DNA of 64,000 nucleotides from Delphinus delphis (GCF_949987515.2 NC_082684.1:119578080-119642079); one strand, 5' to 3'. Counted from the first letter of the stretch, positions 1 to 12,865 are shown. Notes: a model not told the origin generated them from the sequence alone. Translations and numbers: made by a program.

Positions 1-331
1 ACTAAGATTAAATCTACAATGCACTCCTTGGAAACATTCATGTTCTTCTGTTCTCTTCTGAGATCATGTTGTCTTCATGCTTTAGGCCACCTGTGTATTT
101 CATCAAACGCAATTCTAAAAATTAACAAAATTAGTTTCCTGAGGCAGAAAACACTATTTTCAAGAGGAAGAGTTAATAAGTTTATAACTAGTCAATGGGG
201 ACTTATCCTGGGGGTGAATTAACCTGATTATAGTTCAGAAAACAACTTTTTGAAAGGGAAAAAGAAATAAGATGCCCCATATTCCACTGGAGAAAATAAC
301 TGTCTTGGTTTTCCGACCAAATTGTCATCCC

Positions 332-1617
332 GGCCAAGATAATTCAAGGGGAAAAAGAAGAGTCTTTTTAACAAACGGTGCTGGGCCAATTGAATATCCA
401 CATGCAAGAAAATGAATTTAGACCCCTACCACATTCAGACACAAAAATCAACTCAAAGTGTACCATAGACCTAAATATAAGAGCTAAAATGATAAAAATC
501 TTAGAAGAAAACATAGGAGTAAATCTTCACGGCCTTGAGTTAGGCAATGATTTCTTAGGTCTGATACCAAAAATACAAGTGAGGAGAGAAGACTGATAAG
601 CTGAACTTCATCAGAGTTAAAATCGCCCATGCTTCAAAGTATACCATGACTAAAACAGAAAGACAACCGCCTCAGTGGGAGAAAATATTTGCAAATTATT
701 TATCTGATAAGGGACTTGTATGTAGAATATATAAAGGATTCTTACAACTCAATGATAAAGAGAAAATGACCCCATTTAAAATGGGCAAAGGAGCTAAGTA
801 GACATTTTTTCAAAGAAGATATACAAATGGCCAGTAAGCACATGAAAAGATATTCAACATCATTAGCTATCAGGGAAACGCAAATCAAAACCACAATAAG
901 ATACGACTTCACACCCACCATCAAAACTATAATTAAAAAGGCAGGTGTTATCAAGGATGAAGAGAAATTAAAACCTTCCTTTATTGCTGGTAGGAATGTA
1001 AGATGGTACAGACACTTAGGAAAACGGTTTGACAGTTTCTCAAATGTTTAACATAGATTTAGCATATGACTTAGCAATGCCACTCCTAGTTATAGATCCA
1101 AGAGAACTGAAAACTTGTCCACATAAAAACTCATACATGAATGTCCACAGAAGTGTTATTCATAATATCCCCAAAGTAGAAAAAACCCAAATGCTCATCA
1201 ACTGAGAATATATAAACAAAATATGGTATATCCAAGCAATGGAATATTATTCAGCAATAAAAAGAAGTGAAGTGCTGATACATGCTAAAACATGGATGAA
1301 CCTTGAAAACATTATGCTAAATGAAAGAAGCCACCAAACGCCACATAGTGTATGATTCTATTTAGACGAAATGTCCAGAATAAAGAAATCCAGAGAGACA
1401 AAAAGTAAATTAGCAGTTTGTTGAGGTGAGAGTGGGGATAGAATATGGCGTAACTTCTAACAGGCCCGGGGTTTCTTTTTAGGGTAATGAAAATGCTCTA
1501 AAACTTAATTATGGTGATGGTTGCACAACTCTATGAATACACTAAAAAGCAGTGAAGTATATAAAATGGTGAACTTTATGGTCTGTAAATTTTATTTCAA
1601 TAAAGCTGTTTGTAAAA
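332..1617 (+). mobile_element. Old L1, 5'-truncated (ORF2 C-terminus and 3' UTR)
   Basis: The forward strand carries the C-terminal part of L1 ORF2 in broken pieces: an INSKCTIDLNIRAKMIKIL-like block near 450-510 and a [22 protein letters not shown] block near 850-905. After these come the L1 tail and a terminal AATAAA near 1601-1606. A 9-bp direct repeat (tgtcatccc) flanks it at 323-331 and 1618-1626, compatible with a target-site duplication. Divergence and many stops indicate an old insertion. The exact subfamily cannot be named by eye. Confidence 0.8.
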
Positions 1618-1626
1618 TGTCATCCC

Positions 1627-2139
1627 ACACGCAAAGTCAAAATATTCTTAAAAACCTTTTTCCTTAATGAAAAAAGTAGTAGTAATTCTCAAAAACACTG
1701 AAGAACCAGGAAAAAAAACCCCTCATAACTCTGCCCCTACATAAGGCGACTACTGTCCTTAGAGAGGGCTTTTCCCATTCAAACCCAATGTCTTGATGGC
1801 AGATAGACGCAAACTGGCTCCCAGTGTGCCAGATTCCCAGAACTGTCTTTCAGGTGTGCTTAGTCCACATCCTCCTGTGGGTCGAGGGAGGCAGATACGG
1901 AAAGAGGCCAGGGAGAGATCATGGCAGCTTCACTTTCAGGAGATGGCCAAGGGAAGAACACTTTGTTCCAGGTAGAAGGAAAAGGCCTCTTCATCTAACC
2001 TGGGGGCCACTAGAGTTCCAGAAGAATTCTGAAGTTACAAATGCTCCTTTCATGCAGCATATGAGCCATTCTGTTAATTTCCTTCTCTCTCCATCACTTT
2101 CTTTCTATCTTCCACTGAACATTAGGACATAACACCTTT
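1627..2139. other. Unique intronic sequence
   Basis: No gene, RNA or repeat recognised. The same is true of 1-322 and, apart from the poly(T) run, of 2263-2774. Confidence 0.6.
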
Positions 2140-2262
2140 TTAAATAATGTATGCCAGAAATTATGATAAGCACTTTACACATGTTGCCTCACAACAATTT
2201 TTTGAGGCAGGTACAATTATTACTCCCACTGTGCAGAGGAGGAAACTGAGACCTACGTGCAT
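2140..2262 (-). repeat. MIR SINE fragment
   Basis: It reads as the reverse of the MIR core and 3' part: aagcactttacac..., then a pair of lines typical of 'gaggaggaaactgagac'. Ancient tRNA-derived SINE, diverged. Confidence 0.65.
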
Positions 2263-2544
2263 GTCCTTGTGTCCAAGTTTCATAATCTATTCCTAATGCA
2301 CTGCCATGATAATTTCTGATGCACAGGGTCTTATCGTCCAACCATCCATCCATTCATTTGTTTAACCAGGACTATTAATCTGATGGACTGAGAGTGTGGC
2401 CTTGAACACTCTTCATAAAGGAAAATGAACATATGTCCATGCCAGGCCTCTCTACCAGAAGACTCCTCAACTATGGTCAGACTAACCCCCAACGAAAATG
2501 GGAAACATTCAGTTCTCTGAGGGTCGACCAGTTCCTCCTGTGTC

Positions 2545-2565
2545 TTTTTTTTTTTTTTTTTTTTC
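2545..2565. repeat. Poly(T) run
   Basis: An uninterrupted T stretch of about 20 bases between unique sequence. It could be the antisense tail of a short retroinsertion, but no element body is recognised to its right. Confidence 0.7.
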
Positions 2566-2774
2566 CAGCTCAAATAAATCCATCCCAAATGAGGGTGCCT
2601 CAGTGGCTGCAGCCAAAACATACAGTATCTTCAGTACCTTGTCTTTGCTTTCTTTTGGCTTTTCGCCCCTGAGTCATTCATTGTGAATATATTCAAATAT
2701 AGAAAAGTTGAAAGCACAATAATATGATCAGCCCTACTCTTTCCACTAGAATCAATAACTGACAACATTTCATC

Positions 2775-3378
2775 CTATTTGCCTTACTAGCCTTTATTTA
2801 TTGAGACTTAACGGTATTCACATACCATAAATTTCATCCTTTAAAGTGTGCATTTCAATAGTTTTTGGTGTATTCACAAAGTTGTACAATCACCATGATC
2901 TAATTTTAGAATATTTTCATCACTCTAAACAGAAACTCTGTACTCATTAGAAATCACTAGCTGCCCCTTCTCCTTCCAGCTTGGACCAACCTCTAATCTA
3001 CTTACTATCTCTGATTTCCACGTTCTAGACATTTCCTCTAAATGGAATCACACAATATGTGATCTTTTATGCCTGACGTCTTTCACTTTGCATGAATTTT
3101 CCAGATTCATCCATCCTGTAGTCTGTATTAGTACTTCTTATTGCCAAAAAATATTCTATTATATGGATGGACATCAATTTGTGTAACACTTGGGTAGTTT
3201 CCACTCTTGGGTTACTTACAAACAACACTACTATGAACATTCATCAACAAGTTTTTGTGAGGACATATGTTTTCAATTCTCCTGGGTATATGTACCTAGG
3301 AGTGAAATTGCTGGGTCTTACAGTAACTCTATGTTTAATCTTTTGAGGAACTGAGCATATGCTTCTTGATTTCAAATT
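2775..3378 (-). mobile_element. Old L1 3' end, antisense
   Basis: The plus strand reads the reverse complement of an L1 ORF2 end and 3' UTR: a Tttattgagact start, then phrases equivalent to 'actatgaacattca' and 'ggagtgaaattgctgggtc'. These are hallmarks of antisense L1 tails in mammals. It lies in the same transcriptional sense as ADAMTS17. Strongly diverged. Confidence 0.75.
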
Positions 3379-4647
3379 TAATTTCACCAATTTGATGGGT
3401 AAATGCATGTGTTTTTCTTAAAACAGTGGCCCACAAGATGTTTACAAATCTTCTCAATTAAAATAACGCAAACAGCTTCTTGATATACACAAAAATACAC
3501 TGGAAATGGTTTATGCCCACTGAAACCAATAAAGTCTAGTTTGGTTTTTACAACAGTGACACAAGTTTGTCTCACTGACTGAAGATTTTAAAGGAGAGAA
3601 AATAAAAAAAATATTTGGCTCAAGCTATCAACAGCTCATATAGTTAATCACATAAAGTGATTTTGTAATTATTTGTACAAACTATATATGAATAAAGCCA
3701 TTGTAAAAATTTTGTTCTACATTTTTTATTGTCCTTTTGAGGTCACAGAAGCATTGTCCTGAGACAACAGACCCTCCCAATGGACTTACACCTTCCCCTT
3801 TAAATATATTAATTCTCACTTGTTCTAAAACCTATCCGAACAAACCAGTCAGTCATGACTACTTGCTAAAGACCTGGTATGTGTACAAAATTTCACGTAA
3901 TTGTCAAGGGGATCACAAGTCCTTCCAGAGAATTGTTTTTAAAAGAGGTGGGAAAAGAGTGTCTCTCTAGGTTGAGGAGATGGTCTAAGAGCTGGTGTGC
4001 AACTGTCCAGAATTCTATCTACTTCCAAGGACCTCAGCTTCCATTAGCAGGGCCTGAATTAAGGTCCCACTGTTTACTTCTGTTTGTGCTCAGGGCTGGC
4101 CCAGCCAAGAGACTCCTTCAGCCCTCAAGCTGGCCCCTCTGCCCATGGTGGCTCAGGATCTCTGAGAAGCACCGTGCAGGCTCTATGTGAGGGCCTTGGA
4201 GATGCTGTTGGCCCCACCACACCGGGGCCCAGTCGAGATCCTTACAGAGTCTGCAACCTAGTCAGTCAAATGAGGTTGTGTGCCCCAAACCATCCTAACA
4301 AAGTAAATTGCGCCTTACCCTTAAGAGTGCTTTGATGGCAGTCTGACTTCACCGCAGCGAGCAACCCAACAATTGGCGCTGCGACCGTTTCCTTGTAACA
4401 GCTGCAGACTCATCCACAAAGAACAATGTGGACTGTGGCATAAACACCAAAATAGATCCCAGGGAGGAAGCAGAGGGCCAGATAACCACTGAGGTGGGGC
4501 CATTTTGTGCAGACCGTTCTCTGCCTTAAGTCTGGGCATCTGTGGGCTTTGGATCACTCTTAAGACCACGGTGGAGGCCGAACCAGATGCGCCTGTCAGC
4601 TCACCTGGATCGAAGGGATTGCAGCACGTTTGAACAGAAGGGGGGAT
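3379..4647. other. Unique intronic sequence left of the L1 insertion
   Basis: No exon of ADAMTS17 and no clear repeat. Short open frames on both strands lack conservation cues. Ends at the target-site duplication of the L1. Confidence 0.6.
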
Positions 4648-4658
4648 AAGAACAAGTG

Positions 4659-6707
4659 GCGGGGGGAGCTTCAAGATGGCAGAATAGTAAGGCTTGGAGA
4701 TCACCTTCCTCCCCACAAATACATCAGAAATACATCTATGTGTGGAACAACTCCTAAAGAACACCTACTGAACGCTGGCAGAAGACCTCAGACCTCCCAA
4801 AAGGCAAGAAGCTCCCCACGTACCTGAGTAGGGCAAAAGAAAAAAGAAACAACAGAGACAAAAGAATAGGGGCGGGACCCGCACCAGTGGGAGGGAGCTG
4901 TGAAGGAGGAAAGGTTTCCACACACTAGGAAGGCCCTTCCCGGGCGGACACTGCGGGCGGCGTAAGGGAGAAGCTTCGGAGCCACGGAGGAGAGCGCAGC
5001 AACAGGGGTGCAGAAGGCAAAGCAGAGAGACTCCCGCACAGACGATAGGTGCCGACCAGCACTCACCAGCCCGAGAGGCTTGTCTGCTCACCTGCCGGGG
5101 AGGGCGGGGCTGGGAGCTGAGGCTTGGGCTTCAGAGGTCAGATCGCAGGAAGAGGACTGGGGTTGGCTGCGTGAACACAGCCTGAATGGGGCTAGTGTGC
5201 CACAGCAAGCCGGGAGGGAGTTCGGGAAAAAGTCTGGAGCTGCCGAAGAGGCAAGAGACTTTCTTGCCTCTGTTTCCTGGTGCGCGAGGAGACGGGATTA
5301 ACAGCGCCGCCTAAACAAGCTCCAGAGACAGGCGCGAGCCGCGGCTATCAGCGCGGACCCCAGAGACGGGCATGAGACGCTAAGACTGCTGCTGCCGCCA
5401 CCAAGAAGCCTGTCAGCAAGCACAGGTCACTATCCACATCTCCCCTCCCAGAAGCCTGTGCAGCCCGCCACTGCCAGGGTCCCGTGATCCAGGGACAACT
5501 TCCCCGGAAAAACACACGGCACGCCTCAGGCTCTTGCAACGTCATACCAGCCTCTACCACCGCAGGCTGGCCTTGCATTCCGCACTCTTCCCCACGCCCC
5601 CACCCCGGCCTGAGCGAGCCACAGCCCCCTAATCAGCTGCTCTTTTAACCCCATCCTGTCTGAGCAAAGAACAGACGGCCTCAGGCGACCAGCGCGCAGA
5701 GGCGGGGCCACATCCAAAGCTGAACCCTGGGAGCTGTGCGAAAAAAGAAGAGAAAGGGAAATCTCTTCCAGCAGCCTCAGGAGCAGCAGATTAAATCTCC
5801 ACAGTCAACTTGATGTACGCTGCATCTGTGGAACACCTGAATAGACAATGAATCATCCCAAACTGTGGAGGTGGACTTTGGGAGCAATGATATAGATATA
5901 TTTTCCCCTTTTTCTCTTTTTGTAAGTGTGTATGTGTATGCTTCTGGCTGTGATTTTGTCTATATAGCTTTGCTTTCATCATTTGTCCTAGGGTTCTGTC
6001 TGTCCTTTTTTTTTTTTTAGTATAGTTTTTAGCACTTGTTATCATTGGTGGATTTGTTTTCTTGGTTTGGTTGCTCTCCTCTTTCTTTCTTTCATTCTTT
6101 TATTACTTTTTAATTTTTTTCACTAATTTTTTTATTTTAATAACATTATTTTATTTCATTTTTATTTTATCATTCTCTTTCTTTCTTTTTTTCTCCCTTT
6201 TATCCTGAGCCAAGTGGATGATAGCCTCTTGGTGCTCCAGCCAGGCATCAGGGCTGTGCCTCTGAGGTGGGGGAGCCAAGTTCAGGACATTGGTCCACCA
6301 GCGACCTCCCAGCTCCATGTAATATCAAACGGCGAAAATCTCCCAGAGATCTCCATCTCAACACCAAGACCCAGCTCCACTCAACAGCCAGCAAGCTACA
6401 ATGCTCGACACCCTATGCCAAACAACTAACAAGACAGGAACACAACCCCACCCATTAGCAGAGAGGCTGCCTAAAGTCATAATAAGGTCACAGACACCCC
6501 AAAACACACCACCAGACGTGGATGTACCCACCAGAAAGACAAGATCCAGCCTCATCCACCAGAACACAGGCACTAGTCCCCTCCACCAGGAAGCCTACAC
6601 AACCCACTGAACCAACCTTAGCTACTGGAGGCAGACACCAAAAAAAACAGGAACAACGAATCTGCAGCCTGCAAAAAGGAGACCCCAAACACAGTAAGTT
6701 AAGCAAA
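4659..6707 (+). promoter_or_regulatory. L1 5' UTR / internal promoter
   Basis: This 2.05-kb leader begins with a G-rich start and a YY1-like core, caagatggc, at 4672-4680, 13 bases from the element start; YY1 directs start-site choice in human L1. Positions 4860-5720 are CpG-rich, then a T-rich stretch (5890-6200) leads into CA-rich sequence before ORF1. Promoter function is inferred from the family. Whether it is active here is unknown. Confidence 0.75.
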
Positions 6708-7600
6708 ATGAGAAGACAGAGAAACACACAGCAGATGAAGGAGCAAGGCAAAAACCCACCAGACCTAACAAATGAAGAGGAAATAGGCAGTCTACCTGAA
6801 AAAAATTCAGAATAATGATAGTAAAGATGATCCGAAATCTTGAAAATAGAATGGAGAAAATACAAGAAACATTTAACAAGCACCTAGAAGAACTAAAGAG
6901 CAAACAAACATTGATGAACACCACAATAAATGAAATTTAAAATTCTCTAGAAGGAATCAATAGCAGAATAACTGAGGAAGAAGAACGGATAAGTGACCTG
7001 GAAGATAAAATAGTGGAAATAACTACTGGAGAGCAGAATAAAGAAAGAAGAATGAAAAGAATTGAGAACAGTCTCAGAGACCTCTGGGACAAAATTAAAC
7101 ACACGAACATTCGAATTATAGGGGCCCCAGAAGAAGAGGAGAAAAAGAAAGGGACTGAGAAAATATTTGAAGAGATTATAGTTGAAAACTTCCCTAATAT
7201 GGGACAGGAAATAATGAATCAAGTCCAGGAAGCACAGAGAGTCCCATACAAGATAAATCCAAGGAGAAACACTCCAAGACACATATTAATCAAACTATCA
7301 AAAATTAAATACAAAGAAAAAATATTAAAAGCAGCAAGGGAAAAACAACAAATAATATATAAGGGAATCCCCATAATGTTAACAGCTGATCTTTCAGCAG
7401 AAACTCTGCAAGCCAGAAGGGAGTGGCAGAACATGTTTAAAGGGATGAAAGGGAAAAACCTACAACCAAGATTACTCTACTCAGCAAGGATCTCATTCAG
7501 ATTAGACGGAGAAATTAAAACCTTTACAGTGAAGCAAAAACTAAGAGAATTCAGCACCACCAAACCAGCTTTACAACTACTGCTAAAGGAACTTCTCTAG
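6708..7600 (+). pseudogene. L1 ORF1 (RNA-binding protein), disrupted
   Basis: The start codon at 6708 opens MRRQRNTQQMKEQGKNPP, the usual ORF1 N-terminus of artiodactyl and cetacean L1s. A one-base loss in the A-run near 6800-6806 shifts the frame and ends the first open stretch at 6815. In the downstream frame there is a TAA at 6938-6940. From 7013 to 7600 the frame is open again and covers the coiled-coil end, the RRM-like domain (TNIRIIGAPEEEE) and the C-terminal domain to FSTTKPALQ and the stop. ORF1p normally forms trimers that coat L1 RNA; this copy cannot make it whole. Confidence 0.9.
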
Positions 7601-7658
7601 GCAGAAAACAAAAGAGAAGGAAAAGACCTACAATAACAAACCCCAAACAATTAAGAAA

Positions 7659-10600
7659 ATGGTAATAGAACATACATATAGAAAATTACCTTAAATGTAA
7701 ATGGATTAAATGCTCCAACCAAAAGACACAGACTGGCTGAATGGATACAAAAACAAGACCTGTATACATGCTGTCTACAAGAGACCCACTTCAGACCTAG
7801 GGACACATGCAGACTGAAAGTGAGGGGATGGAAAAAGATATTCCATGCAAATGGAAACCAAAAGAAAGCTGGACTAGCAATTCTCATCAGACAAAACAGA
7901 CTTTAAAATAAAGACTATTACAAGAGACAAAGAAGGACACTACATAATGATCAAGGGATCGATCCAAGAAGAAGATATAACAATTGTAAATATTTATACA
8001 CCCAACATAGGAGCACCTCAATACATAAGGCAAATATTAACAGCCATAAAAGGGGAGATCGACAGTAACACAATCATAGTAGGGGACTTTAACACCCCAC
8101 TTTCACCAATGGACATATCATCCAAAATGAAAATAAATAAGGAAACACAAGCTTTAAATGATACATTAAACAAGATAGACTTAATTGATATTTATAGGAC
8201 ATTCCATCCAAAAACAGCAGAATACACTTTCTTCTCAAGTGCTCATGGAACATTCTCCAGAATAGATCATATCTTGGGTCACAAATCAAGCCTTGGTAAA
8301 TTTAATAAAATTGAAATCATATCAAGTATCTTTTCTGACCACAACGCTATGAGACTAGATATCAATTACAGGAAAACATCTGTAAAAAATACAAACACAT
8401 GGAGGCTAAACAATACACTATTAAATAAACAAGGGATCACTGAAGAAATCAATGAGGAAATCAAAAAATACATAGAAACAAATAACAATGAAAACACAAT
8501 GACCCAAAACCAAGGGGATGCAGCAAAAGCAGTTCTAAGATGGAAGGAAAGAAATCATAAAGATCAGATCAAAAATAAATGAAAAAGAGATGAAGAAAAC
8601 AATAGCATAGATCAATAAAACTAAAAGCTGGTTCTTTGAGAGGTTAAACCAAATCGATAAACCATTAGCCAGACTCATCAAGGAAAAAAGGGAGAAGACT
8701 CAAATCAATAGAATTAGAAATCAAAAAGGAGAAGTAACAACTGACACTGCAGAAATACAAAGGATCATGAGAGATTACTACAAGCAACTACATGCCAATA
8801 AAATGGACAACCTGGAAGAAACTGACAAATTCTTAGAAAGGCACAACCTTCCGAGACTGAACCAGGAAGAAAGAGAAAATATGAACAGACCAAATACAAG
8901 CACTGAAATTGAAACTGTGAATAAAAATCTTCCAAAAAACTAAAGCCCAGATGGCTTCACAGGTGAATTCTATCAAACATTTAGAGAAGAGCTAACACCT
9001 ATCCTTCTCAAACTCTTCCAAAATATAGAGAGGGAGGAATACTCCCAAACTCATTCTATGAGGCCACAATCACCCTGATACCAAAACCAAAGATGTCACA
9101 AATAAAGAAAACTACAGGCCAGTATCACTGATGAACACAGATGCAAAAACCATCAACAAAATACTAGCAAACGGAATGCAGTAGCAGATTAAAAGGATCA
9201 TACAACATGATCAAGCGGGGTTTATCCCAGGAATGCAAGGATTCTTCAATACACACAAATCAATCACTGTGATACACCATATTAACAAATTGAAGGACAA
9301 AAACCATATGATTGTCTCAATAGATGCAGAGAAAGCTTTCGAGAAAATTCAACACCCATTTACAATAAAAACCCTCCAGAAAGTAAGCACAGAGGGAACT
9401 TACCTCAACATAATAAAGGCCATATATGACAAACCCACAGCCAACATCATCCTCAATGGTGAAAAACTGAAAACATTTCCACTAAGATCAGGAACAAGAC
9501 AAGGTTGCCCACTCTCACCACTCTTATTCAACATACTTTTGGAAGTTTTAGCCACAGCAATCAGAGAAGAAAAAGAAATAAAAGGAATCCAAACTGGAAA
9601 AGAAGTAAAGCTGTCACTGTTTGCAGATGACATGATACTATACATAGAGAATCCTAAAGACGCTACCAGAAAACTACTAGAGCTAAGCAATGAATTTGGT
9701 AAAGTAACAGGATACAAAATTAATGCACAGAAATCTCTGGCATTACTATACACTAATGATGAAAAATCGGAAACGGAAATTAAGAAACCACTCCCATTTA
9801 CCACTGCATCAAAAACAATAAAATATCTAGGAATAAACCTACCTAAGGAGACAAAAGACCTGTATGAAGAAAATTATAAGACACTGATGAAAGAAATTAA
9901 AGATGATACAAATAGATGGAGAGATATACCATGTTCTTGGATTGGAAGAATCAACATTGTGAAAATGACTATACTACCCAAAGCAATCTACAATTCAATG
10001 CAATCCTTATCAAACTACCACTGGCATTTTTCATAGAACTAGAACAAAAAATTTCACAATTTGTATGGAAACACAAAAGACCCCGAACAGCCAAAGCAAT
10101 CTTCAGAAAGAAAAACGAGGCTGGAGGATCAGGCTCCCTGACTTCAGACTATACTACAAAGCTACAGTAATCAAGACAGTATGGTACTGGCACAAAAACA
10201 GAAATATAAATCAATGGAACAAGATAGAAAGCCCAGAGATAAACCCACACACATATGGTCACCTTATCTTTGATAAAGGAGGCAAGAATATACAATGGAG
10301 AAAAGACATCCTCTTCAATAAGTGGTGCTGGGAAAACTGGACAGCTACATGTAAAACAATGAAATTAGAACACTCCCTAACACCATACACAAAAATTAAC
10401 TCAAAATGGACTAAAGACCTAAATGTAAGGCCAGGCACTATAAAACTCTTACAGGAAAACACAGGCAGAACACTCTATGACATAAAGCACAGCAAGATCC
10501 TTTTTGACCCACCTCCTAGAGAAATGGAAATAAAAACAAAACAAATGAGACCTAATGAAACTTAAAAGCTTTTGCACAGCAAAGGAAACCATAAACAAGA

Positions 10601-11339
10601 CCAAAAGACAACCCTCAGAATGGGAGAAAATATTTGCAAATGAAGCAACTGACAAAGGATTAATCTCCAAAATTTAGAAGCAGCTCATGCAGCTTAATAT
10701 CAAAAAAACAAACAACCCCATCCAAAAATGGGCAGAAGACCTAAACAGACATTTCTCCAAAGAAGATACACAGACTGCCAACAAACAGATGGAAGAATGC
10801 TCAACATCATTAATCATTAGAGAAATACAAATCAAAATTACAATGAGATATCATCTCACACTGGTCAGAACGGCCATCATCAAAAAAAATCTACGAACAA
10901 TAAATGCTGGAGAGGGTGTGAAGAAAAGGGAACCCTCTTGCACTGTTGGTGGGAATGTAAATTGATACAGTCACTATGGAGAACAGTATGGAGGTTCCTT
11001 AAAAAACTACACATAGAAGTACCATACGACCCAGCAATCCCACTACTGGGCATATACCCTGAGAAAACCATAATTCAAAAAGAGTCATGTATCACAATGT
11101 TCACTTAAGCTCTATTTACAATAGCCAGGACATGGAAGCAACCTAAGTGTCCATCAACAGATGAATGAATAAAGAAGATGTGGCACATATATACAGTGGA
11201 ATATTACTCAGCCGTAAAAAGAAACGAAATTGAGTTATTTGTAGTGAGGTGGATGGACCTAGAGTCTGTTATACAGAGTGAAGTAAGTCAGAAAGAGAAA
11301 AACAAATACCGTATGCTAACACATATATATGGAATCTAG
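7659..11339 (+). pseudogene. L1 ORF2 (endonuclease-reverse transcriptase), disrupted
   Basis: The start region is ATG at 7659, 58 bp after ORF1, and the last codon is TAG at 11337-11339. The endonuclease domain reads through in 7947-8530 (VNIYTPNIGAP, GDFNTPL, SAHGTFSRIDHILGH, FSDHNAMRLD). A segment is missing near 8541, where AAKAVLR joins directly to a later motif. The reverse transcriptase is open from 9233 to about 10036 with [21 protein letters not shown] and an intact FADD motif at 9620-9631. The C-terminal part continues in other frames to about 11339. At least one frameshift also lies between the ATG and 7685. Not functional. Confidence 0.9.
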
Positions 11340-11718
11340 AAGGAAAAAAAAAAGGTCATGAAGAACCTAGGGGCAAGACGGGAATAAAGATGCAGACCTA
11401 CTAGAGAATGGACTTGACGACACGGAGAGGGGAAAGGGTAAGCTGGGACAAAGTGAGAGAGTGGCATGGACAAATGTACACTACCAAATGTAAAATAGTT
11501 AGTGGGAAGCAGCCGCATAGCACAGGGAGATCAGCTGGTGCTTTTTGACCACCTAGAGAGGTGGGATAGAGAGGGTGGAGGGAGGGAGACGCAAGAGGGA
11601 AGGGATATGGGGATATATGTATATGTACAAATGATTCACTTTGTTATAAAGCAGAAACTAACACACCATTGTAAAGCAATTATACTCCAATAAATATGTT
11701 TAAAAAAAAAAAAAGAAA
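11340..11718 (+). repeat. L1 3' UTR and poly(A) tail
   Basis: It contains the phrase for 'gattcactttgttataaagcag' and the terminal AATAAA at 11689-11694, then an A-rich tail. The same 3' end recurs at 23164-23340 and at 32410-32782. Confidence 0.88.
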
Positions 11719-12109
11719 AAGAACAAGTGTGGCTTTGTTCTGCCAGACCTACTGGAAAGCCCAGCAGCCCTGCCTTAGGAGGAGGCAGATCTGACAGGCC
11801 TCGGCACTGCACTGAGAAAGCGCGCGGCCACTGCTCACCTGGACAGCCCCCAATCCCTTCCCATGCCAAGCGCAGGGGTTTGGTCCACCCACTCTTGCCC
11901 ACGGTGATCCCAGGCACACCCATAGTGTTCTGCCCCTTCCAGTCGGCAAGCCCTGGAGGGCAGTGTTTCTCCACTGGGAATGTTTGTAAATGTTGGGTTA
12001 CCACGACTGCTAGGTCATGCCCTGAAGCGCACCAGACAGTCCTGCACAAGGAGAGACCATTCTGCCCCTGGGGCCAATACAGCTGCCATTGAGTAATGGT
12101 CCTTTTAGG

Positions 12110-12862
12110 ACAAGGTCACAAACTCAAATGCCAGTGAAGGCCAGGCAGATATCCTAAGGGTGATGCAGGCTCCCTTAAAATGGTCTTTTTGAGGCAGGAG
12201 ATAGATGGGCTCCAGGTTAGGCATTTACAACTGGCCTTATGTTTGCATTTCCTGAGACAGGAGATAGGTGGGCTCCAGGTTAGACATTTAAAATCAGCCC
12301 TCCTCTTTGCTCTCCAAGATAGAAGCTACGACAGGGACGGGGTAAATACCCAATCTTTGTCTCTTGTGGATGCCTTAAGATAACAGTCATGGCAAGAACA
12401 AAGAGGGGCAAAACCTTGTTTGAGTAAAGGATCAAGGGATCTGCTTTTCCCCTCCTTGGGGTAAGGGAGACAATACACATGCGCAGAAAGGCTCCTTGGG
12501 GGTCAAAAGTCAGGGAACAACCCCAGGCCACAGTGACTCTTGCTTCTCCCAGACACCTTCATGTCAGGACCCATCTTGGCTGAGAGGTGCATGTGCACCT
12601 AAAGGGAGGGTCCTGAGACAAATTAGCCAGGGGGGACAAAGTGAGATGATTGGCCAGAAGGGAGACACCCGGAAAACTGCCCCCTTATAAAGGATTTAAA
12701 CTTCCCAAAGGCGCAACTCTCTGACTTCGCCTGTGCATCTTTCCGCATGTACTTTGCTTTTCCAATAAACTTTTAGCTTTTCTCTTTACCTTCTGCCTCC
12801 TCGCCTGAATTCATTCTTGACAAGGCAGGCAAGCACTGGGGGTTTAGGCCCTAGTTGCTGGC
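12110..12862 (+). mobile_element. Solo LTR, endogenous retrovirus (ERV1/gammaretrovirus-like)
   Basis: A U3-R-U5 arrangement can be seen: a TATA box at 12686-12691, a GC-containing leader, AATAAA at 12764-12769, and a pyrimidine-rich U5 with gaattcattcttgacaagg. No gag, pol or env lies next to it, so it is a solo LTR. U3 contains a 63-bp direct duplication (about 12190-12252 and 12253-12315). Ends are approximate because no target-site duplication was confirmed. Parts of U3 resemble the LTR at about 58724-59295. Confidence 0.75.
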
Positions 12863-12865
12863 CTC

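Larger units (their letters stand above)
4659..11718 (+). mobile_element. Near full-length cetacean-type L1 retrotransposon
   Basis: About 7.06 kb from a CpG-rich 5' UTR through ORF1, ORF2 and 3' UTR to a poly(A) tail. The 11-bp sequence aagaacaagtg occurs at 4648-4658 and again at 11719-11729, an exact target-site duplication that fixes both ends. The element is antisense to ADAMTS17. ORF1 has a frameshift and a stop. ORF2 has several frameshifts and an internal deletion. It therefore cannot move on its own. The 3' end carries AATAAA at 11689-11694 followed by an A-rich tail. The 5' UTR and 3' UTR are of the type seen in whales and dolphins. Confidence 0.95.

Noticed and set aside
9233..10036. 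A host reverse-transcriptase gene
   Set aside because: The 267-codon frame is the RT part of the L1 at 4659-11718, flanked on both sides by L1 sequence in other frames.
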